This document shows positions 1-8,357 of a stretch of 55,424 nt of DNA, piece by piece. Location: assembly GCA_022565635.1 (NCBI GenBank), contig JAIUMH010000003.1:1-55424 (forward strand). The letters run 5' to 3'. Below the pieces are notes generated by a model. The model did no database searches, had not been told where the DNA came from, and saw only the letters and a program-made list of their open reading frames with translations. The DNA comes from Flavobacteriaceae bacterium. GTDB lineage: Bacteria; Bacteroidota; Bacteroidia; Flavobacteriales; Flavobacteriaceae. Position numbers and translations under genes: made by a program. Position 1 is the stretch's first letter. Each line of letters starts with the position of its first letter.

Positions 1-135
1 ATAGACAGCGATGTTGATCGAGTTTTAATCATTGAAAGATTAAAACCAACATCCAAAAATCAATACCTTTTAGCAGGTGTTTCAAAGAACTGGTGCAAAT
101 TAATGAATTTATTGTGCAATGAAAGTGCACAATAA
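1..135 (+). CDS. C-terminal 44 residues of an unknown protein (5' truncated by window edge)
   Basis: Reading frame 1 is open from the first base to a TAA at 133-135 and ends in the residues CNESAQ. The visible part is mixed hydrophobic and basic, with no motif I recognise. It lies on the same strand as the WYL regulator and only 53 bases upstream of it, so the two may be co-transcribed. WYL regulators often accompany defence genes, but nothing here proves that role. The function cannot be assigned without the sequence to the left. Confidence 0.6.
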   Translation: MDSDVDRVLIIERLKPTSKNQYLLAGVSKNWCKLMNLLCNESAQ

Positions 136-188
136 AAAATGATTAAATTTGTTCCATAAAATTACAAAATTAAAACTAATTTCAGATT

Positions 189-1202
189 ATGGGAGTAAAC
201 AAAAATGCTTTAATCCGTTACCAAACCTTAGATAAGTGTTTTAGAAATAATGGACGTATGTATTTCTGGAAAGATCTGCTGGAAGAATGTAATAAATCTT
301 TATTGAAGCTTAACCCTAACAGTGACGGAATACAGCGTAGGCAATTATTTAATGACATTAAGTTTATGGAAAGTGATCAAGGGTGGTCTATTCCGTTAGA
401 AAGAATTCAATATGGAAGAAAAACATATTACAGATATTCGGATACTAACTTTTCTATAAACCAACAACCTTTATTAGATATAGAGGCTGAAAACATTAAA
501 TCTGCACTTCAGGTATTAACTCGCTTCTCTGGTTCTCCTCAATTTGATTGGGTAAATGAAATGATTCCTAAATTAGAAAGTAAATTTGGGCTGAAAAAAG
601 AAAAAAGACACATAATAAGTTTTGATGAAAATTTGGATTTAATAGGAAAACATTTTATTCCAATCCTATACAAAGCAATTAAAAACAATAGAGTTTTGGA
701 GGTAGAGTATAAAGATTTTAAAAGTCCTCAACCCTATGTAATTACTTTTCATCCCTATTATTTGAAACAATACAACAACAGATGGTTTGTTTATGGCTTA
801 AACCAACAAGAGCGAATTGAAACCTGGAATTTAGCCCTTGATAGAATAGTATCAATAATTGAAAATTCAAACACATACAAACCCAACAAAATTGACTGGG
901 AAAACGAATACTTTTACGATATTATTGGTGTTACTAGGCCAGCTGACCAAAAAATCGAAAAAGTTGTTTTAAAATTTAACGAAAAACTAGCCCCCTATAT
1001 AACAACTAAACCAATTCATCCAAGCCAAAAAGCAAAACTTGACGATCTTGGAAATTTATTGGTAAGAATTAACGTTATACCTAACTACGAATTAGAACGA
1101 TTAATATTATCTTATGGTGATGGAGTTGAGGTCGTTCAACCAAAAAGGATAAGGAAAAAAATCTGTGAAACATTGAAAAACACAATAAATAGTTATAAAT
1201 AA
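189..1202 (+). CDS. WYL-domain transcriptional regulator
   Basis: This 337-residue protein has the layout of WYL regulators: an N-terminal winged-helix-like region (about residues 5-75, rich in basic and aromatic residues), a central WYL domain (about 150-240) and a C-terminal WCX-like extension (about 255-337). The signature region reads YYLKQYNNRWFVYGLN, so the usual W-Y-L triad appears as W-F-V. The family binds DNA and senses nucleic-acid-derived or other ligands; many members (BrxR- and CapW-type) repress phage-defence loci. It follows a truncated gene on the same strand and lies on the 3' side of an initiator tRNA, a context consistent with a genomic island. The DNA target and ligand are unknown. 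The family call is good; a defence role is inference. Confidence 0.8.
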   Translation: MGVNKNALIRYQTLDKCFRNNGRMYFWKDLLEECNKSLLKLNPNSDGIQRRQLFNDIKFMESDQGWSIPLERIQYGRKTYYRYSDTNFSINQQPLLDIEAENIKSALQVLTRFSGSPQFDWVNEMIPKLESKFGLKKEKRHIISFDENLDLIGKHFIPILYKAIKNNRVLEVEYKDFKSPQPYVITFHPYYLKQYNNRWFVYGLNQQERIETWNLALDRIVSIIENSNTYKPNKIDWENEYFYDIIGVTRPADQKIEKVVLKFNEKLAPYITTKPIHPSQKAKLDDLGNLLVRINVIPNYELERLILSYGDGVEVVQPKRIRKKICETLKNTINSYK

Positions 1203-1478
1203 TGAATGATTAAGAGAGTTTAGAGTAAGAGTTTCATAATATGAATTTAAAAAAATCGATCATAAAGACTAAAAAGAAGAGAGTGAAATTTAAAGATTGT
1301 CTAAAATTTACTAAACTAGAACTTTAAACTTAGATAGAGATGAGTAAAAAGATCTTATTAACTATAAAAAAAATACAAAATCTTTTCTTTTACAAAACAC
1401 TTGGGGGAAAAATTCTCTTTTAGCGGTTTTATTTAAAAATGAAGATGGAACAAAATGTTAGCACTCAATCAACTCAAG

Positions 1479-1694
1479 CTATACTCTTGGTTTTATCACC
1501 TTTCCCTTTTTCATATATCCAATCTTAATCACATAAAACTCAACATGCATAACAATCCAAGGTCTGAAGTTTTTTGTCCAACCTCTTTTACTTAGCTCAT
1601 TATGTTACTTGAATCGTGAAATTAAATTACTGGTATAACCCACGTAAGTCTTATCAAATTTGACAGAATACAAAATATATACTACGTAATTCAT
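1479..1694 (-). pseudogene. GIY-YIG endonuclease-family protein, broken by an in-frame stop
   Basis: Reading leftwards from an ATG at 1694, the frame gives MNYVVYILYSVKFDKTYVGY and then a typical small GIY-YIG core (Y-V-Y-I-L, T-Y-V-G-Y-T-S-N-L, R-F-K). Codon 30 (1605-1607) is TAA where the family usually has Ser before HNEL, a one-base change from TCA. The frame then continues through family-like sequence (HNELSKRGWT, RPWIV, HVEFY) to a TAG at 1479-1481. These stand-alone proteins of about 80-90 residues (YhbQ-like) are common in Bacteroidota. The downstream part has also drifted from the usual lysine-rich ending. I call it a pseudogene because of the internal stop and decayed tail. Confidence 0.8.
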
Positions 1695-1712
1695 TGATGA
1701 AAATTTACCACA

Positions 1713-1739
1713 ATAAAAAAGCCCCTAAATTAGGGGCTT
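1713..1739 (-). terminator. Rho-independent terminator downstream of tRNA-fMet
   Basis: On the minus strand, an 8-bp GC-rich stem (GCCCCTAA / TTAGGGGC) is followed directly by TTTTTTATT. It begins a few bases past the tRNA 3' end, the expected place for the tRNA terminator. Confidence 0.8.
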
Positions 1740-1745
1740 GATTAG

Positions 1746-1818
<73 letters not shown>

Positions 1819-1845
1819 ATATATGTTTTAATTCAAAATGTCAAT

Positions 1846-1913
1846 CTATTCTCGAACCTGTGTCCGCCGTGGCGAATATGAGGCTGACGAGCTGACTACT
1901 TCTCTATCCCGCA
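1846..1913 (-). pseudogene. Degenerate tRNA-Met-like gene (pseudo-tRNA)
   Basis: Immediately upstream of the intact initiator tRNA, the minus strand reads GCGGGATAGAGAAGTAGTC, then AGCTCGTC, a CTCATAT anticodon-loop-like segment and ACAGGTTCGAG. This is a tRNA-Met 5' half with a T loop. The anticodon stem no longer pairs properly, and after the T loop the sequence runs into AATAGATT, so the T-stem 3' side and acceptor 3' strand are gone. It looks like a decayed tandem copy of the neighbouring tRNA rather than a functional gene. Confidence 0.7.
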
Positions 1914-1971
1914 ATTGGGAATGCAAATATACGTAAATTAATTGATTCTTTCCAAATTAAATTGAAAAAAA

Positions 1972-2163
1972 TTATTGACCAAGTGTAGTTGCTTGAAATT
2001 CTACAACTTGACCAGCAGAAACTCGGATACTAAACTCAATTGGATTACAACACACTTCACAATCTTCTACATATTCTTCCATATCATGAAGCAAATCAAC
2101 AATAATGCTCACTTCTTGCCAACAATGTGGGCATTGATAAAAAACTTCCTCTGTTCTATCCAT
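1972..2163 (-). CDS. CPXCG-motif cysteine-rich small protein
   Basis: This protein of about 63 residues carries a CPHC pair near residues 11-14 and a second cysteine cluster (CEVCC) near 36-40. That arrangement fits the small CPXCG family and suggests a single zinc-ribbon site. I use the ATG at 2163; a GTG one codon upstream is also open. The ATG overlaps the last 8 bases of the ABC-F gene, which implies translational coupling with it. The acidic middle (HDMEEYVED) is typical of the family. Its biochemical role is not known. Confidence 0.75.
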   Translation of the reverse strand: MDRTEEVFYQCPHCWQEVSIIVDLLHDMEEYVEDCEVCCNPIEFSIRVSAGQVVEFQATTLGQ

Positions 2164-4072
2164 CACTTAACTGTAATTCTATATCTTCCCACTTTTTCAT
2201 CAACTCATCTAACTTTTGTTGATTTGCTTCGTATTTTGAAAAAAATTCAGCATCAGAAGCTAACTCTGGTTGTTTCAGCAGTTGTTGATCCAGTTTTTCA
2301 ATTTCATTTTCAGTTGAATTAATTTTGCTCTCCACTTTAGAAAGTTGATTAGCTAAGGATTTTTGCTTTTTTTGTTGTTCAAACGAAAGTTGATTGGTGC
2401 TCTGTTTTGTTTGTTGGTTTGACTTTTGATTTTTTTTCTGCTCAGATTCAACTGCACGCATATTTTCAAATTCACGCTCTTTTAAATAAGCATCAATATC
2501 TCCTAAAAACTCTTTCACCTTTCCTTCTCTAAACTCATAAACGGTGTTAGCTAGACCTTGTAAAAATTTACGATCATGAGATACAACAATCAAAGTTCCG
2601 TCAAAATTGTTTAATGCTCGTTTTAAAACTTCTTTAGACTGGATATCAAGGTGATTGGTAGGCTCATCCATAATTAGCACGTTAAATGGTGTAAGAAGTA
2701 ATTTGGCTAGTGCCAAGCGGTTTCTTTCACCTCCAGAAAGCACTTTTACATACTTTTCAACCTCCTCTCCTCTAAATAAAAAAGAGCCTAAAATATCACG
2801 AACACGCGGCCTTGATTTGGCATCTGCCGCATCAATCATCGTATCCAAAACAGTTTTATTTAAGTCTAGATATTCTGCTTGATTTTGAGCAAAATAACCT
2901 ATTTGCACGTTATGTCCTACGGATAATTCTCCTTGATAATCATGCTCACCTACTAAAATTTTTGCCAATGTAGACTTACCTTGACCATTCTGCCCCACAA
3001 AAGCAATCTTATCAGAACGTTCTATTTCAAAGGCTACATCGCTAAAAACTGTATGTTTACCAAAACGTTTTGATATCGATTCAGATAAAAATACAACTTT
3101 ACCTGGCTGATGACTAACTTCAAACTTTAGATTCATTTGAGCGTTATCTTCTTGATCTACTTCTATTCGTTCAACCTTGTCTAATTTTTTAATCAGGGAT
3201 TGCGCCATAGAGGCCTTAGAAGCTTTGGCTCTAAATTTTTCAATTAATTTTTCTGTTTGAGCTATTTCCTTCTCTTGATTTTTTTGAGCGGCCAATTGCT
3301 GTTCTCTTATTTCAGTGCGAATAAGCTTAAAATCTGAAAACGACTTAGGGTAATCATAAATTCTGCCTAAGGAAAGCTCAATGGTTCGATTTGTAACTTG
3401 ATCCAAGAACATTTCGTCATGAGATACAATAACAACGCAACCAGGATAATTTTTCAAGAAGCCTTCCAACCAAATGATACTTTCAATATCTAAATGGTTG
3501 GTTGGTTCATCCAATAACATAATGTCATTATTCTGAAGAAGGAGTTTAGCAAGTTCAATTCGCATACGCCATCCACCAGAAAATTCATTAGTTAGTTTAG
3601 AAAACTCATTTTCTTTAAAACCTAATCCCTTTAAAACACGTTCTGCAGTACCTTGGTAAGAATATCCTCCAATCATTTGAAGCTGTTGCTGAAGCTCTGT
3701 TAATTGGACAATCAATTCTTGATAAGCATCAGATTCATAATCTTCACGTGTTTGAAGCGAATGATTAATATCATCAATTTGCTTTTCAAGATTTTTAATT
3801 TCTTCAAATGCCTTATAAGCTTCTTCTAAAACAGTACAACCCTCATCAAAATCAATGTCTTGTTTAAGAATTCCTATTTTAGTGTTTTTAGGATACGATA
3901 AATCACCTTCAAAATTGGTTAATTCACCGGATAAAATTTTAAGCAAAGTAGACTTACCTGCTCCATTTTTTCCAATAAGTCCAACCCGATCTCCTTTAGA
4001 TAATCTAAAGTTAATCTGATTAAACAAGGCTATTCCTCCAAAAAAAACACTTAAATTTGAAACATGTATCAT
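2156..4072 (-). CDS. ABC-F family ATPase (ribosome-associated, Uup-like)
   Basis: This 638-residue protein has two ABC ATPase domains and no membrane segments. Domain 1 has Walker A GKNGAGKST (about 34-42), signature SGGWRMR and Walker B LLDEPTNHLD. Domain 2 has Walker A GQNGQGKST (about 360), signature SGGERNR (about 446) and Walker B IMDEPTNHLD. A basic helical linker (about 245-310) joins them, as in the P-site tRNA interaction motif of ABC-F proteins. The tail (about 545-635) is a Gln/Lys-rich coiled coil like that of Uup. ABC-F proteins act on translating ribosomes rather than in transport. The downstream CPXCG gene overlaps its stop codon. The exact subfamily is uncertain. Confidence 0.93.
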   Translation of the reverse strand: MIHVSNLSVFFGGIALFNQINFRLSKGDRVGLIGKNGAGKSTLLKILSGELTNFEGDLSYPKNTKIGILKQDIDFDEGCTVLEEAYKAFEEIKNLEKQIDDINHSLQTREDYESDAYQELIVQLTELQQQLQMIGGYSYQGTAERVLKGLGFKENEFSKLTNEFSGGWRMRIELAKLLLQNNDIMLLDEPTNHLDIESIIWLEGFLKNYPGCVVIVSHDEMFLDQVTNRTIELSLGRIYDYPKSFSDFKLIRTEIREQQLAAQKNQEKEIAQTEKLIEKFRAKASKASMAQSLIKKLDKVERIEVDQEDNAQMNLKFEVSHQPGKVVFLSESISKRFGKHTVFSDVAFEIERSDKIAFVGQNGQGKSTLAKILVGEHDYQGELSVGHNVQIGYFAQNQAEYLDLNKTVLDTMIDAADAKSRPRVRDILGSFLFRGEEVEKYVKVLSGGERNRLALAKLLLTPFNVLIMDEPTNHLDIQSKEVLKRALNNFDGTLIVVSHDRKFLQGLANTVYEFREGKVKEFLGDIDAYLKEREFENMRAVESEQKKNQKSNQQTKQSTNQLSFEQQKKQKSLANQLSKVESKINSTENEIEKLDQQLLKQPELASDAEFFSKYEANQQKLDELMKKWEDIELQLSDG

Positions 4073-4101
4073 AAGTTACAAAAAGAGAATAAATATATTA
4101 A

Positions 4102-4109
4102 TAATTTTG
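4102..4109 (+). promoter_or_regulatory. Bacteroidota -7 box (TAATTTTG) for the DUF983 gene
   Basis: TAATTTTG matches TAnnTTTG and lies 19 bases before the ATG at 4129. No clear -33 TTG is seen. The same short interval must also hold the promoter of the divergent ABC-F gene. Confidence 0.5.
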
Positions 4110-4128
4110 CGAAAGTAAATATAAGAAA

Positions 4129-4506
4129 ATGAAAGGCACTAAATTATACAGTATTTTTACAGGAAAATGTCCGGTTTGTCATGAGGAAAGCATGTATCAA
4201 GAAAAAAACCCATTTAAGTTAAACAAGATTTATGATATGCAAGAAAAATGCTCTAACTGTGGCGCTAAGTATAAAATTGAACCTTCTTTTTTTTACGGGG
4301 CTATGTATGTGAGTTATGGACTAGGCGTTGCAATTGCAGTTGCCTCATTCATTATTGCACATTACTTTGTAGGTTTAAACAAATTAAATTCTTTCTTTGC
4401 TATTATTGCTGTATTGGTTGTAACAATGCCATTAAATATGAGATTAGCTCGTAATATTTGGATTAATTTCTTTTTTAATTACGACAAGGAAAAGGCTACT
4501 ACCTAG
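4129..4506 (+). CDS. DUF983 family membrane protein
   Basis: The 125-residue protein starts with a cytosolic-looking zinc-ribbon region with two CxxC pairs (C14-P-V-C17 and C41-S-N-C44). Two hydrophobic segments follow (about 57-80 and 86-105) and then a basic tail. This is the layout of the DUF983 family, whose function is unknown. It is transcribed divergently from the ABC-F gene, with a -7 box just upstream, and appears to be monocistronic. The zinc site is inferred from the paired cysteines. Confidence 0.85.
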   Translation: MKGTKLYSIFTGKCPVCHEESMYQEKNPFKLNKIYDMQEKCSNCGAKYKIEPSFFYGAMYVSYGLGVAIAVASFIIAHYFVGLNKLNSFFAIIAVLVVTMPLNMRLARNIWINFFFNYDKEKATT

Positions 4507-4575
4507 ACTTAAGTAATTGCCATAAATTTTTGTTTTTATCTACCAAAAAAATTAACTACAACCGTTTTTATAAAA

Positions 4576-5649
4576 TCACAAATTAGATTGTTTGAAGTGT
4601 TTTTTTGTGAATCGATTTACATTGACAGCCTTTAAAATTTCTTGCACACCTACTATAGATTCAACTAAATTCTTTGCCAACCATGGTGAAGACATAATTC
4701 CCCTACTTCCCATAGCGTTTAATATATAAAGGTTTTTAAAGGTAGGATGGCATCCAGCAACTGGAAAACGATCTTTTGAGGTAGGCCTTACACCAGACAC
4801 CTGACTAACAATATCATAATCCACCTTTAATAAAGAATCTAACTCTGATTGAAGACTTCTAGTCGCTTCACTTGAAATATCAAAATCAGAAAACTGACGT
4901 TGATAAGTCGCTCCAAACTTAAACAATTGATTCCCTAATGGAATCAAAAACTTTGAAGACTTATAGATCCTGTGTTCTGATATATCTGAAATACGAACTA
5001 TTAAATAATCCCCTTTGTTTCCATAAACTGGAAGGTAATTGAAAAAAGGGTTGTTTAACATTTGATATCCCTCAGCAAAAATAAGATGCTTATAAGCTGT
5101 TCCCTCGTAAATAATCAGATCATTTGAAAATTGAATTCTAGAGTAATCAAAAATTGAAGTCGTTAGTGAATGATGACTTTGTAAGAAAGCAGAAAAATCT
5201 TGAATAAGCAATCCTAACTTAATTAAAAAAGAATCCAAAACAGAAGAAGACTGGTACGGGTTGTAAACATTCGTCAATCTTGAAATTTGATTTGAAAGAT
5301 AAGAAGATACCGCATTGGCATCAGGTTGGCTAAACCATTGATTCTGTTCTTCTATTGAAGAAAATAAGCGATAAATAGGTATAGAACGGATATAGTCCTT
5401 GTTTAACAAGGAACCAAATTGCTTATAAAATTCAATAGCAAATGAATGGAATAAATCAGCATTCCAAGCAGTTTTTAAGCGTTTTAATGAAACAGGGTTC
5501 AAAAGTCCACCGGAAACTACAGACGCTTTAGGCTGCATATCTGCAATAACATGAAAAGAATAATTGTGATCCAAAAGATGTTTAGAGATTGACAAACCAG
5601 CTACCCCAAAGCCAACAATTAAAAAATCCTTCTGATTATTTATATCCAT
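4576..5649 (-). CDS. FAD-dependent oxidoreductase (DAO family, MnmC C-domain/glycine oxidase-like)
   Basis: The 357-residue protein begins with a Rossmann FAD-binding motif, LIVGFGVAGLSISKHLLDH (GxGxxG). It ends with the DAO-family C-terminal segment, SGVRPTSKDRFPVAG then NAMGSRGIMSSPWLA, where the second part of the FAD site lies. No N-terminal methyltransferase domain is present, so it is not a full MnmC. The substrate is unknown; amino-acid or amine oxidation is the family norm. It lies 53 bases downstream of gldN, but a strong terminator ends exactly at its ATG, so expression may depend on readthrough or a leaderless transcript. Confidence 0.75.
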   Translation of the reverse strand: MDINNQKDFLIVGFGVAGLSISKHLLDHNYSFHVIADMQPKASVVSGGLLNPVSLKRLKTAWNADLFHSFAIEFYKQFGSLLNKDYIRSIPIYRLFSSIEEQNQWFSQPDANAVSSYLSNQISRLTNVYNPYQSSSVLDSFLIKLGLLIQDFSAFLQSHHSLTTSIFDYSRIQFSNDLIIYEGTAYKHLIFAEGYQMLNNPFFNYLPVYGNKGDYLIVRISDISEHRIYKSSKFLIPLGNQLFKFGATYQRQFSDFDISSEATRSLQSELDSLLKVDYDIVSQVSGVRPTSKDRFPVAGCHPTFKNLYILNAMGSRGIMSSPWLAKNLVESIVGVQEILKAVNVNRFTKKHFKQSNL

Positions 5650-5680
5650 AAAAAAAGCCCTCTTAAGGAGGGCAATTTAG
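5650..5680 (-). terminator. Rho-independent terminator between gldN and the FAD oxidoreductase gene
   Basis: On the minus strand GCCCTC pairs with GAGGGC across a 5-base loop and is followed by seven T residues. The T-run abuts the ATG of the next gene (5649) with no spacer. It probably ends the gldKLMN transcript. Confidence 0.8.
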
Positions 5681-5702
5681 TTATTATCTATGAATTAAAA
5701 TC

Positions 5703-6725
5703 TTAATGATTCCACATATCTAACTCAAAGTTTCTAATTTCTTCTTTGAGTCTATCAGCTTCAAGTAATTGCATCATAGCATCATCTTGAACATAGTCTT
5801 TAATTTCTCTATCGCCATATTCATTTTCAGTTTGGTAGATAACCGCATTGAAACGTCTAGAATTCAAGATATGATCAAAACTTAAAGGCTTAGAACTATT
5901 TTGGTTATTCAGAACTTTAGCATGATGTAAAGCATTCCTAGCATCGGGATACCAAACCCAAAAATACTCAATTGGCTCACCTTCATCTCCAGAACCTTTT
6001 TTCTTAACATCAACTCCAACAGGTGCCAAAGCAAGAATTCTATACCTCATTTCACCTTGTCTTTTGTCAAAATACCAAATACCTTTAATGTGGTAATATT
6101 CAATGTCTAATGCGGTAATTTCCTCAGGAATTAAAAAAGGCTCTAATTGTGTTAATAATTCTTGAGGATAAAGTTCTGGATAATCCTCAAGAGTACCAGC
6201 CATAAATCGCTGTAACATCAAATCAACTGTTTCGGTACCCGTAATACCATATTGATCTAAGATATTATAAGCCGCATCAGGAAGAGAAATATGAGACAAT
6301 CTAGCTAAAGCCTCTTCATCAACTAACTTAGCGTCTTCATCAAAATAACTCGTTCTATAAATTTGTTTGATGGCTTTGTCTGATGGGTCACCTGAAGCTC
6401 CATCCTTAATTCCATCTACAAGAACTTGAAATAAAGGACGTCTATTCTTGTTTATCACTGTTCTTTTAGTAGGATAATAAAGTGGAAAATTAACTTTTTG
6501 TTGTAAATCAATCTTTTCCCAAACTGTCTTAGACCATAAGATATCTCTATCTCCTACATAACCGTAATCTAACGGTTTATCATCGTCATACTCTTTTTGG
6601 TCTTCTGTAAGTTCACCTACTTCAACTGGAGTTTTTGCATTCAAAATATTGGATTGCGCAACTGCATTAGAAAAGGTAAATAAACCTATAGAACCTACTA
6701 ATAAATAAGTGAAAACACTCTTCAT
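5703..6725 (-). CDS. gldN: Gliding motility / type IX secretion protein GldN
   Basis: The 340-residue protein has an N-terminal signal peptide (hydrophobic core about 5-20, cleavage after SNAVAQ) and no other membrane span, so it is periplasmic. It is the last gene of gldK-gldL-gldM-gldN, in the canonical order. GldN (PorN) binds the lipoprotein GldK (PorK) to form the periplasmic ring under the outer-membrane translocon. It starts 11 bases after gldM. The N-terminal acidic stretch (about 38-50) and the tail are less conserved in the family. The assignment rests on context plus overall layout. Confidence 0.93.
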   Translation of the reverse strand: MKSVFTYLLVGSIGLFTFSNAVAQSNILNAKTPVEVGELTEDQKEYDDDKPLDYGYVGDRDILWSKTVWEKIDLQQKVNFPLYYPTKRTVINKNRRPLFQVLVDGIKDGASGDPSDKAIKQIYRTSYFDEDAKLVDEEALARLSHISLPDAAYNILDQYGITGTETVDLMLQRFMAGTLEDYPELYPQELLTQLEPFLIPEEITALDIEYYHIKGIWYFDKRQGEMRYRILALAPVGVDVKKKGSGDEGEPIEYFWVWYPDARNALHHAKVLNNQNSSKPLSFDHILNSRRFNAVIYQTENEYGDREIKDYVQDDAMMQLLEADRLKEEIRNFELDMWNH

Positions 6726-6736
6726 CTTTATATTAT

Positions 6737-8311
6737 TTAGTTACTTAATTTTACTTGTATTGGTGGCATGTTTTTAACGTTTACGCCAGGAACGTCTGCT
6801 TTGATGTCAAAAATCTGAATAACATCACCAGCATTTGCAAGATTCAATAATTGTTTAGCCGCACCGTCAAAACGATCTCCATTAACAGTTACTGCAGGTT
6901 GACCAGGAATAGATACTGAAAAACGCTTTACAACAGGCTTAATATCGAAATCAAAATTTTCAAACTCTGCTCCTACTGGAGATATTTCCAATGCTTTTCT
7001 AGGCATTGAAATAGGTGCCCCCTCTTGAAATTCTCCACGAACTGTTGGCGTAGGTCTTGGTAATGATTTGATTCTAAACGTAACTGGAGGCGAATTTACA
7101 GGTTCACCATCTATTTCTCCACGTACATTAATTTTTACCTCTTGACCAGTTTTCGGAACAAGGTTATATTTCGTTCCAGAAATATTCTTTAATCCAGGAG
7201 CACTTGCAGAAACTTTGTTTGCAGGAATGCCAGGTATAGATACTGTTATAGGGTTATCAATACCACGGTACACAACATTCATCTTGTCTGCAGAAACAAT
7301 GGCTTGCTCAGGCTTTGGTATTACTTGAAAAGTTTGGTTAACTTCTACCTCAATGTCCTCATCTGCTTGTGTGAAAATAAGCTTCCCTTCAATCTTTTTA
7401 TCACCCGCGCTTCCAGTAGCAACGTTTAACTTAACTTGCCCTTTTTGGATTTCAAAATCCTTCCCTTCTGTTAGTGGTCTCCCATCTAAAGAAAGCTCAA
7501 CCTTGTTAGGTACAGTAGAGGCATCTGTTCTTCCCAGAACAATAGCACCATCAAAAACTGAACCTTGATAATAAGCTCCTCTATCAGTTTGTAATAGAGT
7601 CTCATAGTTATCCATAGAAGCAATTTGTGTTAACTGCCCAGCCAACTTTAACGAATAAATTTCATTTGCAAGAATCTTCATATCATGTTGAAGATTGGAA
7701 ATTTTTGTAATCGTTGAAATCATAGGATAACTCACAAAGTGGTGCTCTACATAGTTTACTGGTGTTGCGTTTTTACCAGCATCTCTAGGCATTACAGGCT
7801 CAGCGCTAAACTTTTCATTGATTGTATTAACAATACTTGCAAACTTTGGATCGTCACCTAAAACACCTAACATTTTGTCTCTATAAGAACGCATATTATC
7901 AATAAACTCTTCACCTTCAGGCTTAAGCTTACCGCTTTTCATGAAATACTCATTTACAGCGGCATCCTTATCCATTGTTTCGTAATCCTTAGGATCATCA
8001 ACAGATTCTTCAAAAATTTCTTTCACTTTTTGAAAATACGAAAACAACTCTTGTGTATGCTGATCAATTAAAATAGCATCATCACGTACTGAAGCAAACT
8101 GTTGAGGCTGTTCTTGTGCTTTTTGCTCAAGACCTGCCAATGCTTGTTCATTTTTTTCTGAAAGCGTTACACTACTTTCAACTAAAGATTCGTTAATCTG
8201 ACCAAAAGCAGACAGCACTTCTTTAGACATATTTAGTGCAAGCATTGCAATAAATACAAGGTACATCAGATTAATCATCTGTTGCCTTGGTGATTCTTTT
8301 CCTCCTGCCAT
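6737..8311 (-). CDS. gldM: Gliding motility / type IX secretion motor protein GldM
   Basis: The 524-residue protein begins MAGGKESPRQQMINLMYLVF, followed by one transmembrane helix (about 14-33) and a long periplasmic part. In GldM the periplasmic part folds as one helical and three Ig-like domains (D1-D4); here residues 40-200 are helix-rich and 225-524 beta-rich with many Pro-Gly turns, consistent with that. GldM pairs with GldL in the inner membrane to form the proton-driven motor that powers type IX secretion and gliding. It lies between gldL (46-base gap) and gldN (11-base gap). Confidence 0.95.
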   Translation of the reverse strand: MAGGKESPRQQMINLMYLVFIAMLALNMSKEVLSAFGQINESLVESSVTLSEKNEQALAGLEQKAQEQPQQFASVRDDAILIDQHTQELFSYFQKVKEIFEESVDDPKDYETMDKDAAVNEYFMKSGKLKPEGEEFIDNMRSYRDKMLGVLGDDPKFASIVNTINEKFSAEPVMPRDAGKNATPVNYVEHHFVSYPMISTITKISNLQHDMKILANEIYSLKLAGQLTQIASMDNYETLLQTDRGAYYQGSVFDGAIVLGRTDASTVPNKVELSLDGRPLTEGKDFEIQKGQVKLNVATGSAGDKKIEGKLIFTQADEDIEVEVNQTFQVIPKPEQAIVSADKMNVVYRGIDNPITVSIPGIPANKVSASAPGLKNISGTKYNLVPKTGQEVKINVRGEIDGEPVNSPPVTFRIKSLPRPTPTVRGEFQEGAPISMPRKALEISPVGAEFENFDFDIKPVVKRFSVSIPGQPAVTVNGDRFDGAAKQLLNLANAGDVIQIFDIKADVPGVNVKNMPPIQVKLSN

Positions 8312-8357
8312 GTTTATATTTTAAAAATTAATAATTCAATTTACAAATCTACGTTGA

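Noticed and set aside
1458-1466. TTAGCACTC, identical to one arm of the CIRCE heat-shock operator
   Set aside because: No GAGTGCTAA arm follows at the required 9-base spacing, and no chaperone gene is nearby; it is a chance match.
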